Shown one piece after another: positions 24,327 through 35,880 of a stretch of DNA of 64,000 bases (its first letter is position 1; the number at the start of each line of letters is the position of its first letter). The stretch comes from Medicago truncatula (Eukaryota; Streptophyta; Magnoliopsida; Fabales; Fabaceae). Under the pieces are notes generated by a model, which ran no database searches, had not been told where the DNA came from, and saw only the letters and a program-made list of their open reading frames with translations. The position numbers and the translations under genes are program-made. The stretch lies in NCBI RefSeq assembly GCF_003473485.1, contig NC_053042.1, positions 43,797,762-43,861,761 of the forward strand, written 5' to 3'.

Positions 24327-24764
24327 ATGGATAGGAAGAAAAACAATGGTGATTTTTTCTCTTATGGTCTTAATGAAGCCACTGGTGATTCTGAAGTTGA
24401 TATTTGTGATCCTAATATCAATATGGATTATGAAATATCCAGGTCAGTGCATGATGATGATAATGACGATGCTATGTCTTGCAGCAATGATGGATCTGCT
24501 GTCAATGAGCATGATCAGTCATGGGGTGATGATGATGATGATGATGATGAGAAGAGATTAGAAGATGATGAGGAGGAGAAAGATGTTGTTTATGGAACAT
24601 CATATTGTAGTGAAGATGATGATGATGATGATCATCATAAGAAAAATGATCAACATAAGAAGAAGAAATGCTATGTGTCTTTTGATTTAGGGTATGAGTC
24701 GCATGAGTCGATGGATGAGATGGAAAAGAATAGGAGGTTCTGGGAAGCTTGTTTGGCATCTTGA
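24327..24764 (+). CDS. Small acidic protein of unknown function
   Basis: A single open frame of 145 residues from the ATG at 24327; reading further upstream would need a TTG start. I do not recognise the family. The protein is strongly acidic, with three Asp/Glu clusters: seven Asp in a row after SWG, a DDEEEKD block, and six Asp before HHKKNDQHKKKK. It then ends in an ordered-looking motif, KCYVSFDLGYESHESMDE and KNRRFWEACLAS. The acidic runs are encoded by GAT repeats (about 24523-24551 and 24616-24632), so their length may vary. The conserved-looking C-terminal FWEACLAS tail and clean frame argue for a real gene. No signal peptide or membrane segment is seen. The basic patch after the acidic run could be a nuclear signal (inference). 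Confidence 0.7.
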   Translation: MDRKKNNGDFFSYGLNEATGDSEVDICDPNINMDYEISRSVHDDDNDDAMSCSNDGSAVNEHDQSWGDDDDDDDEKRLEDDEEEKDVVYGTSYCSEDDDDDDHHKKNDQHKKKKCYVSFDLGYESHESMDEMEKNRRFWEACLAS

Positions 24765-25115
24765 TTCAATATTGAATGTAGTATTTGCTTAGGCTGCTTT
24801 TCTTCCATATTTAATTCCCTTAGCTTAACTTTAAATATAAATTAATAACAATCATTTTTTAATATGTGTCCCTCTCGCCATATAATAATTATTATTTTTG
24901 TTATTAATTGCATGACACATATGTATTTTATCTACATTAATTAGTTTATTACGTTTCATAAATCACTGTTTGTCTTCACACACACAAAAAAAAAATCGTT
25001 GCTGTTGTCCAATTTTATTCACGGAGAGCGCTAACAAATGCCTCAAGTTTGAAAGATCTGTAATAAATAGATAGGATATTGAAATCAAATTATATATAAT
25101 TATGCATGATTGATT
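24765..25115. other. 3' flank of the acidic-protein gene
   Basis: AT-rich. The block ATTTTATTCACGGAGAGCGC at about 25013 is nearly repeated at about 25193 (ATTTATTCACGGAGAGCGTT), 180 bases on. Nothing else was recognised. Confidence 0.35.
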
Positions 25116-25750
25116 AATAAGCTTCATCAAATACGAACTAATGTGACATTAATATTATTTACTCATGTATTGATGTACATGTATAGGAGACAATTTATTC
25201 ACGGAGAGCGTTAGTTTTTTCTCTCTAAGTTTTCTCTTTTAGTTTTTCATTGAAGAGTGGTTTTGGGTCAATTTTTGACATGAAAATGAAATCACCTCTC
25301 TTCATCTTTTTCTCTCTGATTCAATCTAAATAAGTGATTTTTCATATAGATCTAGTTTTTTCTTCGTGATTTCACCATCCGAGTGTGGTGGTGTATTGTT
25401 CGTCGTCTTGTGCGGCGTTGTTTGATTTTCCGTATTGCTGCGGTGTTCATTTGATTCATATTGAAAGATCGATTATTCAATCAAAGAATTGGGCGTCAAC
25501 GTTGCAGATCCGGAGGCATGGGTATTCCGGTCACTTTAATTTTATCATATATTTTATAGGCATTATGCTGTTATATGCTATTAACTTGCTTGGATGCTCT
25601 TGTTCAAAAAAACTTGCTTGAATGCTGTGAGTTTGTCGCAGATTCATCCTTTACGTTTTTAGCGGTGTTGAATGATGTAATTTATCAATTTGAATGAATG
25701 AATATCGTTTTGGTTTTGTAAAAAAAAAATAAGCTTCATCAAATAACGAA
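25116..25750 (+). mobile_element. Poly-A retroposon with long target duplication
   Basis: AATAAGCTTCATCAAATACGAA near 25116-25137 is repeated as TAAGCTTCATCAAATAACGAA after an A-run at 25720-25729. A direct repeat of about 20 bp plus a poly-A tail is typical of LINE-mediated insertion. The body has a C/T-rich start (about 25210) and a GC-richer middle (25380-25520) with no clear protein. It could be a SINE, a LINE 3' fragment or a processed transcript. Confidence 0.5.
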
Positions 25751-25909
25751 TCATTTGACAGAACCGTGTTCGATTTTTAAGTGAAACAATTCTTGGTGAT
25801 TTAATTTATATTTACCTCACGATCAAATTCTACCCAAACCCCTTTTTTCCGAAAACAGGAGGGTTCATACAAAAAAAAAAGATATATAATTATTGGAAAA
25901 AAGGTATGT

Positions 25910-26335
25910 GCAGTGATAGTATACAATCGCGAAGCAATCGTGAGACAATATTTCGCTATGTTTAGCATGATAATATAATATTATGAACAATAACGATAAT
26001 TATTCCAATTCGAGAAGGAATATCTCTCCTAAGAAATTAGAGGAAGACTAGAATTTCATTTCTAACTTAATTCTTATCTTTCTCGTTACACATACAACTT
26101 ATATATAGATGCAATACAATACAATAGATGATAAGGTAATTTCCTCAACCAACTATTTTCCAACCACCTATAACCTCCTATTACATATAAAATATATATT
26201 TAATAAACTACTAACTACCTATTACATTACATATAAAATATATATTTACTAATTTATTTGATATTATGTTATATACACATCATTGCTTCATCCATCCACA
26301 ACAACCTTGTCCTCAATAATGCAAAGAAGATGTGA
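25910..26335 (-). mobile_element. Decayed Gypsy-type LTR retrotransposon 3' end
   Basis: On the minus strand, 26335 to about 26295 reads IEDKVVVDG followed by a stop. This matches the LEDK(V/I) end of plant Gypsy polyproteins. Beyond it lies a long AT-rich stretch with a TATA-like CTATATATAAG (about 26100) and long T/A tracts, as in an LTR. No second LTR was found. An imperfect direct repeat (TGTTATATACACATCATT at about 26268 and TGTTATATACATATCATT at about 26391) sits at the boundary. Confidence 0.4.
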
Positions 26336-27354
26336 AACTGCCACACTTTTGTCCTTAACAAAGAAGATGAGCTTCAGAAGAATGATATTGTGTTATATAC
26401 ATATCATTATTCTTTCTAAAATAATAAGCCGAAGCAGAAGGTTGTGGAAATTGGATGATTTAGATGAAAGGTGTGCGTTTGGTCCAATTATTTTAAGGAG
26501 AAAACTTATATACTTCGAAGGTTTGGTTGGATATCAGTATCTTGTGGGCAAAATTCATTCAAATTTAATTTTAATTTAAATAAATTAACACAAAAATATT
26601 ACACATGAAATTACCTAATTTGATCACATTGCATGGAGTCCCATTTTTTATTTTTTTTACTTTGTCTATAAGCTCACATCACACATATTCTAAAGGCTTT
26701 AATGTTCACTAAATCATATATTGGTACTTGTAACTTTTGAAATAGAGGGAAACTTGTTCCATGAAAAACACAACAGGCAAAAGTGGCTATCAATTTATTT
26801 TTTTTAATATAACAAAAGTGCAACAATGTATGTAAGAACGGGAAAAAGTGCGAAAGGATATTCTTTGCTTCGATTCGATATAAATACATTCATAGATATA
26901 TGTTTCTACTTTGTCACTATGAAAATGTGTCCATTCTTTGGTATAGGGTATTTTTTAGTACAATTCTTTGCATCGATTCCATATAAAAAACACATTCCTA
27001 GATATCGGTTTCTACTTTGTCACTATGAACATGTGCTCATTCTTTGTACTTACGTGAATGCATCCATAGAAAATATTTATATGTTAGTGTCTAGTTAGTA
27101 AGAGATTACACTTATTCTAAACAAAACAAAAAAAAAATACTTATTCTCCTTTTTTTTCCCTCTTAAGGAACCTACAACTATCATCCATCGCAAAAAAATT
27201 AACTTCTTAATTTGAAGTAAATGTTTCTCACCATCTTCATTCTCCGATATTTTTAAGGTGACTCTTGATCTAATCATGTTGGATCAAACCTCATCATCCT
27301 TATGCTTCTCTGATAAGTTAGAATGTCTAACTGCATCATCGAGATTGGATTGTT
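26336..27354. other. Intergenic, short duplications only
   Basis: Two similar segments, TCTTTGCTTCGATTCGATAT (about 26861) and TTCTTTGCATCGATTCCATA (about 26961), are each followed by GTTTCTACTTTGTCACTATG. They form a roughly 100-bp tandem duplication. Short frames here have no family match. Confidence 0.4.
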
Positions 27355-27426
27355 AATTTTCATCATACCCCTCCGCCAAGGCAACGAGTGTGCGGATTGG
27401 CTTGCTAAGTCTTGAATTATTTACCC
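27355..27426 (+). pseudogene. RNase H fragment of a LINE
   Basis: The frame reads IPLRQGNECADWLAKS and then stops. This is the last helix of an RVT_3 RNase H domain, equivalent to the end of the relic at 8106. It is too short to be more than a remnant. Confidence 0.5.
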
Positions 27427-28130
27427 TCCTCAATTGCATCACTCCTTTTTAGATGTTGTTCTTCGAATTGATTGCCTAAGATTGTAGTTTTTGTTATGTT
27501 TTGTCATTTTTTCTTGATAAAAAAAATCTACCCGCATTACAATTCAACCAAAATGTGAAAACCAGTTTGTTTTTCACACTTTCCCACCTTCAACACTATT
27601 TGATCTAGAGCGTGGATAGCATGAATGACTCGTAACAAATCTAAGATAGATTTAAATATAATGTGTTAGATTTTGGATTGAACTCAACAACAAACAACTC
27701 TGACCCCAGTTAAATTAAATTTGCAAGTACAAACAGATTTATCTATAAAAGACTAAACTCTAAAGTCAATCTAGTCAAACAACAAAGAATCTATCAAATT
27801 ATGATCATAAACAAGATAAATAGCAAGCAAGCATCATCTCATGCTAAATCAATCAACTCTATGCTTAGAACATTCACCTAAGTGAAGTATGAAAATGTGG
27901 CTACTCTTTAGCCAATAGCCATTCCCATTTGTCATAATTAGAGTTGTCAAGTACAGAAACATACAGAACCAGCTCAAATTCAGCCCTAAGCTGAACACAA
28001 CCTGCCCAGAATCCACAATAAGCAAACAGTTCCTACTCCAGGAAGTAATCATTTACACAAGCACACCTGGTTGTACAGACAAAATCTGAAACAAGGTACT
28101 TCAAAACTACTAAAAAAATAAAACAAGTTC
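27427..28130. other. 3' flank of the RopGAP gene
   Basis: Probably the RopGAP 3' UTR near 27850-28130 on the minus strand, then intergenic DNA. No other feature was recognised. Confidence 0.3.
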
Positions 28131-30819
28131 TTAGCTAGATGTGAGCCGCGGCACAGGCGAAACAGAATCCGTAAATTTATCAATCATCTCCACATCTTCG
28201 GTGTCTGTCCATCCTAGACGTAACGGAATCGTTGTGTCAGCATTGAACTTTTCTCTGTCGAAACTCAAGCAGGACTTCACAATTTCGCTATCAGTAATTG
28301 GTACAGCAGGTTCCACACTATAGTCACAGCAATTTTTAGAGCTCACATACTCTTGCAAATAACTTTCAGGTTCTTCTGAGAATTCTTTGGTGTGCTCATC
28401 CAACTTTTTTAAGAAGCAATCTTCTATCTCGCTCAGAGATTCAGCCTCCAATTCCTCTTGACTGCTATTTCTGTAATGAGCATGATCATCAAAATCTGAC
28501 TTAGTCCTTCTCAATTCACTGCTAGCGTCTATTTCTCGTTGACTGTCATATTCATCCTCAGACGGGCGATATGAAGAGCGAAAGGACATGGGTGAATATC
28601 CACCTGTTGCGGTTTCTCGTTGACTGTCATATTCATCCTCTGAACGGCGAAATGATGTGCGAAAGGACATGGGTGAATATCCACCTGTTGCTGTTTCTTC
28701 ACGTTCCCTAAGGGTTTTCATTATCAATGTCTTGAGCAAATTCATCACTTGAACAGCGTGCATTAGAGCAGTTAGAGGATCAGACATCTGTGAAACGAGA
28801 ATGGTTGATTAAAAGCACATAAATTAAAAGTACATTTCTAAAACAATAAAAAACATAGATTAAAAGCACATAAATTAAAAATACAATTAGACAATTTTTC
28901 AGTATGCAAATTTCTTATGTGATAATGGAAACTACAAATGCTAATTTGAAATATGGCCATGATAGGTTGATTATTCTGTCTTAAAAAAAAATTAGGATAA
29001 CATAATAGGAAAATGTGAACATTAAACAAAGGGTATGCATACTTTTACTAATTACCTGAGTCATGTTTGGAGCAAAAACCATGGCAATGTTTCTTGCATT
29101 CATTTTGTTAAACTCCTCCTCTTGGACAACATCAGCCATGAGATCAATAGCCCAACTGAGTAAGGCAGACTCAGTTGGTTTTAGCTGCTTCACAAGCTCA
29201 ATAGATTCTTCTTCTGTGTTGCACTCAAGAACTTGCTCAGGGGAAAGTCCATCTAGTACTCCCGAAGGAAGCTCTCGGAACCACGCTTTGATTAGTCCCG
29301 CCAAGCAGTGGACATCAATGTCATCTGGCACAATTCCACTATTCAACTGGTTCCTCACATGCTCCTCCTTACTATTTTCCGGGTTTATGCGGAATATACC
29401 TTCAGCCTGAAATTTCATTGAAATGAGAAATCAAATTAGCCTCAAATGACTACTCACTAGACATTAATAATGTTACAAAATGACAAAATATATCATAAAC
29501 TCGGTACCTTTAATCCTCCCTGTGAATATAAACGGTCCTGCATTAGCATGAGAATAGTAGGGACACTGTTTCCTTTTGAATCATAAGAACACTGCATGGA
29601 TTCTGCTGACACTCCAAACACACTTACACTGCAAGCATAGATGACAGCAATTTGCAAGTCAGAAAGATGAAACAATAACGGTCAAAGACAAAAAACGCTA
29701 TGAAGAATAGACAGACACAACACCGACACCAACATGTAAACATTGGTAACAATTTGAGGAAATTTAATTGGTTGAAAATGATAAATGTGTTGGTGTCCGA
29801 CATCGACATCTATTGGACACCAGACATACATTCGATCTGCAGTACTGCATATCAAATGTGCTCTAGCATCAAATAAGGGATTAAGTTTAGAAAACATTAT
29901 GTCATATCCTCAAATATCTCTCAAAAAAAAATAGAAAAGTTCAAGCTTCAACCAATTTTGCACAAGTAGTTCCGACTTCTGATGTATATGTATTTGAAGA
30001 ACCTTAACCCTATTCATATGCTACCAAAGCATACAATTCATGTCCACCAAACCCCAAAAAATATCAAGTTTTGCCCTTTAGTAAATATTATCTAGGACAA
30101 TAGTTTACAAGATCACAACACCAGTTCAAAGGAATTTCATTTCATAAGGTACAAATCCATAGTTCTAGCATTTTCTGGACTACACAAAAACACTTTTCAG
30201 TAAAGGGGAAAATATGACCCTCAATTTGGCTACACTTCAGTACTTCACACATGAAAGACAAAAATCTCATACACTAATACACTATCCTCTCTCTTTCTTC
30301 TCCACACACTCACACATAGAAACACGGCCATTAAACCAAAAACTCTTCCCACACAATAAAAAAAAGCAAATTTTTTTCAGACCCATTTGAAATCTAACAA
30401 AACCAACTAAAAAAAAAAAAAAAATCAAATTTTTATTAGACCCATTTGAAATCTAACCATAAAAAAAAGAAAGAAAGTAAAAGATGAATGTTTTACCTAG
30501 CACTAGGAACACGACCAGGGATCTCAACTTCAAACTCAACAGGAAGACCAAGAAAGCCATTGAAACGGTCAAAGGTAACATGAGTAATATGCTGAACATC
30601 AGTTGGCCATCCGATCTCCATTTGATGAACGGTTGAGATGACTTCATGATCTGGTCTATCTACTCTGCATGCTACCATTGATTTTCTTATAGCAGCCAAA
30701 AGCAAAGCCACCAATGAAAGCTGGTTCTGCTGTTCATCTTCTTCTGTTTGTGTTGGTCTTGTTCTTTTGCTTCCTCCACCGCATCCACCGCCTCTGGTAA
30801 CCATCACAAGCCCTGTCAT
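28131..30819 (-). CDS. ROP GTPase-activating protein (CRIB-RhoGAP)
   Basis: RopGAPs switch off plant Rho (ROP) GTPases, which control polarity and cytoskeleton; Lotus and Medicago relatives act in infection and hypoxia responses (family knowledge). Four exons, 30497-30819, 29508-29628, 29056-29406 and 28131-28787, join in frame to 483 residues. The CRIB motif is at about residues 61-78 (ISTVHQMEIGWPTDVQHITH). The RhoGAP domain spans about 109-280, with the arginine finger at Arg154 in AEGIFRINPE and the NARNIAMVFAPN block near the end of exon 3. The C-terminal half is acidic and low in complexity. It contains a perfect-length 27-residue tandem duplication (residues 296-322 and 323-349). The start at 30819 follows a CT/GA-rich leader. 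The GGGCGGG segment at residues 10-16 is typical of this subfamily. Confidence 0.94.
28536..28697 (-). repeat. In-frame 81-bp tandem duplication in RopGAP exon 4
   Basis: Unit 1 is 28617-28697 and unit 2 is 28536-28616. Both begin ETATGGYSPMSFR and end SEDEYDSQR. They differ at three residues only (TSFRR versus SSYRP), which suggests a fairly recent duplication. Confidence 0.9.
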
Positions 30820-31344
30820 TGTGTTACTCTCTCTCTCTCTCTAAAATGTTTCTCTCTCTAGAAAGAGAAAGAAAGGACAGTGTGGTTTAAATTTGAGAGA
30901 GGGTGGAATAGTTAATGAGCTTTGTTGGGTTGCATTCAATTTTTCAGAAAGAGAAGCTTTTATGTGAAAACAATGGATTTGGTTTTGAACTTCTAAATTC
31001 AAACGGCCACTCCTTTCAAATTCGAAGCTATCTTTCTCTCTCATTTCTATAAAGGGCTTTTGCTGTTTTTGACCTCTGTGTTTACATGAATTACCAATAC
31101 TGCCACTCCACTCTCTTAAACAAAAAAAATCCTTCTTCATGTTCGGGTTAACTTCTTCGTCTTCAAGTAGTTTAGTGATTAAATCTCACATGTTTTAAAG
31201 GTATAGAAGTGAGGTGTCTAAGAGTTGAACTCCAACCTTTGCATATGTTATGCAACGTTACTACCAACTTAACTAAACTTACAGAGACTCTCAAGTTATT
31301 TATATGAGTTATAAAAGTTCATGCATTTGATTCATATTAGGATA
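30820..31344. promoter_or_regulatory. 5' flank of the RopGAP gene
   Basis: A CT microsatellite at 30828-30841 is transcribed as GA repeats in the presumed leader. The region further upstream shows no clear promoter element. An open frame at 30841-31140 (minus) has no family match. Confidence 0.35.
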
Positions 31345-31522
31345 ATGTTAACCGGTGTCTCAAAGACACTGGTTAAACATAAAAAACAAATAGATTTTTA
31401 TGAAAAAGTTGTCTAACTGTCACTTGATAAAAAATACTATCATCTTATATTTTCAAGACAAAATTTTTATTTGTAGATTTCTTAACCATTGTTCTGAGAG
31501 CACCAATTAGCAAGACCTTCAT
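31345..31522. mobile_element. Short MITE with GTTAACCGGTGTCTC end
   Basis: The left end GTTAACCGGTGTCTCAAAGA and the right end TTGTTCTGAGAGCACCAATTA are imperfect inverted copies. It is related to the element at 11858-12024. Confidence 0.5.
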
Positions 31523-32797
31523 TTTAATACAGATGATATACAACTTTTATTGATTTATTTTCCTTTTTTTAAAAAGGATTAGAATGAATGTCAAATGTTA
31601 ATTAAATTCGTCTTTGTTTGAAGTTATTATCGATGAGTAGTTACTGAGCCTCCACCAATATATGTCTACAATTAGAAGGTTGAGATTAAGTTTTTTTAGA
31701 TATAAGAAAATCCATTTAGTAAACTATGCTCTCCAGCATTTGTTTTTCATACATAATGATAAGAATTGAATTCATGACTATGTGTGTGTTTGGAACCACT
31801 TTTAGAAGCATATTTACGCACCTCAGTGTTTTTTCACCGTGAAATTAGAAGCTCTAATGTCTAGCTTCGTGTTGTTGTGGTTATTTTATCGCGATTTTGG
31901 AGAAATCGAACACGAATACAAAAGGTGCTATATTTTTAAGGGATTAAGTTATTTGTCGACTATTTTGCACTATTTTGTTAGTGGTTGTGTTATATAGAAG
32001 AAAAAAAATTAGTTTAGTTGGATATTAAAGGATCGTGAAAGTCAATACTTACTTCAAAACTTAAAGAACGTTGCAGAAATATTTACAAATTACTCGCAAA
32101 GATGGCCATGTCAATATCAGAGCCTTGAACACACCTCTTGCTGGATAGGAGTATATAATAAGCTAAGTTCTTATCAATCTATCTGAAATTATTTGGACTT
32201 TGTGTATACTTTTTTTTACACTAAATTATGATCATAAGGGATTAAGTAGGGTTTACTGATCTAGTTGAATACGTGATATTCCATGTCATAAGTTTCTTTT
32301 GTGTGTAAGGTGACTGGAATCCTTCGGTTTCAAGTAGTATACTTTTTCTTGACAAAATAGTTTCCAGAATATTAATGATTGCCTTTCTTGCCAAAAATAA
32401 AATGTTGATAATTGCTTCCTAACTAAAACACTCTTCAATTATCAATCATTATCCATTATATCCATTGAAAGAAGGCTAGATTACCAAATCCACTACCACT
32501 ACTTTTCTGAATATTACACGCAATCCTGAATACAATCATCTTCCACTTAGATTATATCTGATTCTGATTCATATGTGCATTAACAATGATAGGATTTAAT
32601 AATCTAACTATGTTATAAAATTGATGAATGTTAGCCTTATTACTCCTATGTCATTTTTCCTTTGATAAAATCTATAACAATCATATTATATATTACTCCC
32701 GCAAAAATCAAAAATACTAGTAATATGTTCATTTTTATGTATCGGGTTAATATTAAGAAATTTCATAGTATTCTTTTATTTTTTATGAAAAAACTCG
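31523..32797. other. Intergenic, nothing recognised
   Basis: AT-rich. No coding, RNA or repeat feature that I can support. Confidence 0.3.
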
Positions 32798-33658
32798 TCT
32801 CTTTCTATGATTTTTTTTTGGTCAGATAGCCTAGTGGCTAGAATTCACCTTATAAGGTGAATAAGTGGGATGTCCGGGATTCAAACCCCGGCCCCTACAT
32901 ATAACAATGCATTGTCCCTAGAACTGTCAAAACGGACGGCCCGGCCCTAGCGGGCTTCGGGCTTTAGCCGACCGGGCCAAAAAACCCGGTTGACAAAACG
33001 GGCTTGAAATATACTGCCCGAGCCCGGCCCTACATGGGCCGCGGGCTAAACGGGCCGGCCCGTATTAAAAATTATATTTTTTTTTATTTTAAAAAAATAC
33101 TATAAAACACTACTATAATTTTTTATAAATAATATTTTTAATATGTTTAAATAATGTCTAGCACAAAAGTAAATTGTAAACATTTTCGTACAAACGTCGT
33201 AAACTAAAACGACGAGAAAAATGATTTTAAATAAATTAGATATGTTATGGTTATAGATATTTATATATTCGATCTTTAAAACTATAAATAACGAAATGAA
33301 TAAATATAATTTTATATTACATTTATATTTGTGTTAATTCATTGAATTTTCACTTTTGTTTTTTACTTTGATAATCAACTAAGTAAATAATTATTTAAAA
33401 AATATATATAATTTATAGAATTTTTTTTGTTATGCGGGCTAACGGGCTACTCGCGGCCCATTCGGGCTAGCCCTAACGGGTACCGGGCTTTTAAGGGCCG
33501 GGCTAAAAAGCCCTATTAAAATTCGAGCTCAATATTTTAGGCCCAAACCCTATATTTATTCGGGCTAAACGGACCGGCCCATACAGACCGACCCGTTTTG
33601 ACAGCTCTAATTGTCCCTGCCAACTGAGCTATGCTCACGGGGACTCTCTTTCTATGAT
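32798..33658 (-). mobile_element. tRNA-derived SINE, split by a hAT MITE
   Basis: On the minus strand the SINE starts at 33644 with GTCCCCGTGAGCATAGCTCA. It has box A (TAGCTCAGTTGG) and box B (GGTTTGAATCC) and ends in a poly-A run at 32812-32819. The 14-bp target duplication TCTCTTTCTATGAT is exact (32798-32811 and 33645-33658). The body is interrupted at 32919-33609. Confidence 0.85.
32919..33609. mobile_element. Non-autonomous hAT element (MITE), 691 bp
   Basis: The termini TAGAACTGTCAAAACGG and CCGTTTTGACAGCTCTA (the latter read inverted as TAGAGCTGTCAAAACGG) differ at one position. The 8-bp duplication ATTGTCCC at 32911-32918 and 33610-33617 is exact, as expected for hAT. Both subterminal regions are rich in GGGCCGGCCC and GGGCTTTTAAG type repeats, while the 400-bp centre is AT-rich. 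There is no transposase. Confidence 0.85.
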
Positions 33659-35384
33659 ATTACCGGTGACTAATATGTGTCTCATAACATTTGTTAGGGA
33701 CCAAACTATTCAAATTTCACCCCAGCTCTTGGGCTATCTTCCTTTCCCCTTTCTTCTTCCTATATTAAAGAACAAGATATCAATTTATTCACCTCTAAGG
33801 AACTAAAATGGGATTTTCGTGTTTTGCCAAGGACACTAACTTGTCTGTTAATTTTTCGTTACAATTCTACAATGTCAGCTAACTAACATCGTTAATGCAC
33901 AACGTAAATAACTTAACAGTTCACGTTATTGTTTAAGACACAATTTACTCTTAGTGATTAATATTAACTCAGCGATTATACTGTCCCGACCAATTTTTGT
34001 TGGGACTAAAAAAAATTGTATTTTTCCATCGGAAACTATATTGGTTGTTTTTGTAAAGAGACTAGAATGAGACCTTCATTCTTTTGCGATATATTATTAA
34101 AGATTAAAATTAATTTTGATATTACCTTAAAACTTTGAAAATGATTGACTGATAATAACAAGTTTTTTTTTTTTTTTTTTTTTATATATAAAAGATATAC
34201 GTTCCAAAATATAGCTTTTATTTATACTCTCCTATATAAAAAGGATATACTATTAAGAGTTTTTGCTATGTTTTAGTAGAATATGACAAGGTAATTAATA
34301 TATCTTCTCTAGTTAAAATTTTATATTGTTGAGTTTTATCTTGACAAAAGATACACGTTAAAAATAAAAAAAGGATGAGAGCGACCATAAATAGCCTCCT
34401 TACTGAAATTGTATTTTTTTGGTTCTGACTGAAATTGTATTATTTGAAGAAATTAATTCCTCTCTATAACATAAAAGTCTTTGGGGGTGTCAAAATAGGA
34501 CAAGTACAACAAATCAACCCCCAATTAGTCTTGTATATAAAATTTGGATTGTTGACAAAATTTAAGGATTAAATCGCTTGAACCCAACCCACCCAACCTA
34601 AAATTTGTTAGCAATGACTTAGCCAACAATCAATGGATTTGGCCAACTACGAAAGTAGAAAATAGCTTAATTTTCAGATTAATAAGAGTAAAAAATAATC
34701 TATCATATCATATTCATATTGTTCTAAGGCTAGAACTCTAGGGATTTTTGTCAGTAATGTACCGTGTCCAAGGTCAAAGTGTTTCATATCTCATGATAAT
34801 ACAATAACGTTTTATTTTTTTAACGAATACGATAACGTTTTATTGTATCATTTCATATCTCATTTATTATTATGATAATGTATGATGTCGTTTTTGGCTC
34901 TATTGAGATAACATTTTAATTAACATAAGTATTTATTCCTTTTAAAAAAACATAAGAATTTATTATATAACTTATAAATGTATAAATAAATTATTTATAT
35001 AACAAAAGATAAATTAAATCAATCTATTTTGATATTATAAGCTGTTTGCATAAACTATATTAGAAAATTTATGAACACAAGTAGAAAATAGTTTATATAT
35101 GTAATTTCAAATCCATTTTTGTGATCCAAGAACATATACCTATGTAACTTTGTGGATAATGTTATGTTACTTCCTTCGTCTCAAAATAATCGACATAATT
35201 GACAGTTTTATACATGTCAATACATAATTTTGGTTGGCATTTAATGTTTTTTCTAGGGAATTGGCATTTAATGTTATTAATTATATATTACCAAAAAGTT
35301 ATAAATGGTTGATATTTCAAAAATATTCATTAAGACAGTTTTTTTTTTTTTGGTAGTCTTACAATGTAATGAGGCAAAAGAAAA
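33659..35384. other. Intergenic, nothing coding
   Basis: It holds a T-run at 34166-34185 and, at about 35170, a single Stowaway-like terminus (TACTTCCTTCGTCTCAAAAT) without a partner end that I could find. Otherwise it is featureless AT-rich DNA. Confidence 0.35.
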
Positions 35385-35880
35385 AAAAGGAAGAAGACAA
35401 AATTAAGTTCCAAGCTGATCTCTCGTGATGAGAGATTCCATGTCAGGCGGAGAGCAGTTCCAGTGAGCCGAGCACCTTGGATGTGATCATTCCTTAGCCA
35501 TAAAATTTGCACACATATTTTGCTCCCTAAGAACATGCATCAATGTTGTGTTTCTATTCCCATGGAAAGCATCTCTAATATGATGAATGTAAGTAGCATA
35601 AGTTTGCAAGGTATGATCACGACCAGCAATAATCAGGTCAACTGCTTTCAAACAATCACTCTCATAAATAATGTTGGCATAACCTTTTTTACTACAAAAA
35701 TCAAGACCTGTCTGGATAGCACGTCACTCAGCTGATAACACATCACCTCCAACTTTGTAGTGAGAAAAACCAGCTATCCGATCTGCATCGTGGTTGCGAA
35801 CAACACCACCAACATCTAAACAACTAAAATCTTGTAGAAAGCTACCATCAATATTGAGTTTAAGTATACCTTATGGAGGG
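35385..35880 (-). pseudogene. LINE RNase H domain relic
   Basis: On the minus strand from about 35870 it reads LKLNIDGSFLQDF, then GVVRNHDADRIAGFS, then YESDCLKAVDLI, then HVLREQNMCANFMAK. These are successive blocks of an RVT_3 RNase H domain: catalytic D in NIDGS, E and D in ESDC. A stop after VLSAE and a stop after FMAKE break it. Confidence 0.65.

Noticed and set aside
26283-26579. A 98-residue plus-strand frame
   Set aside because: It overlaps the decayed Gypsy 3' end, read on the opposite strand.
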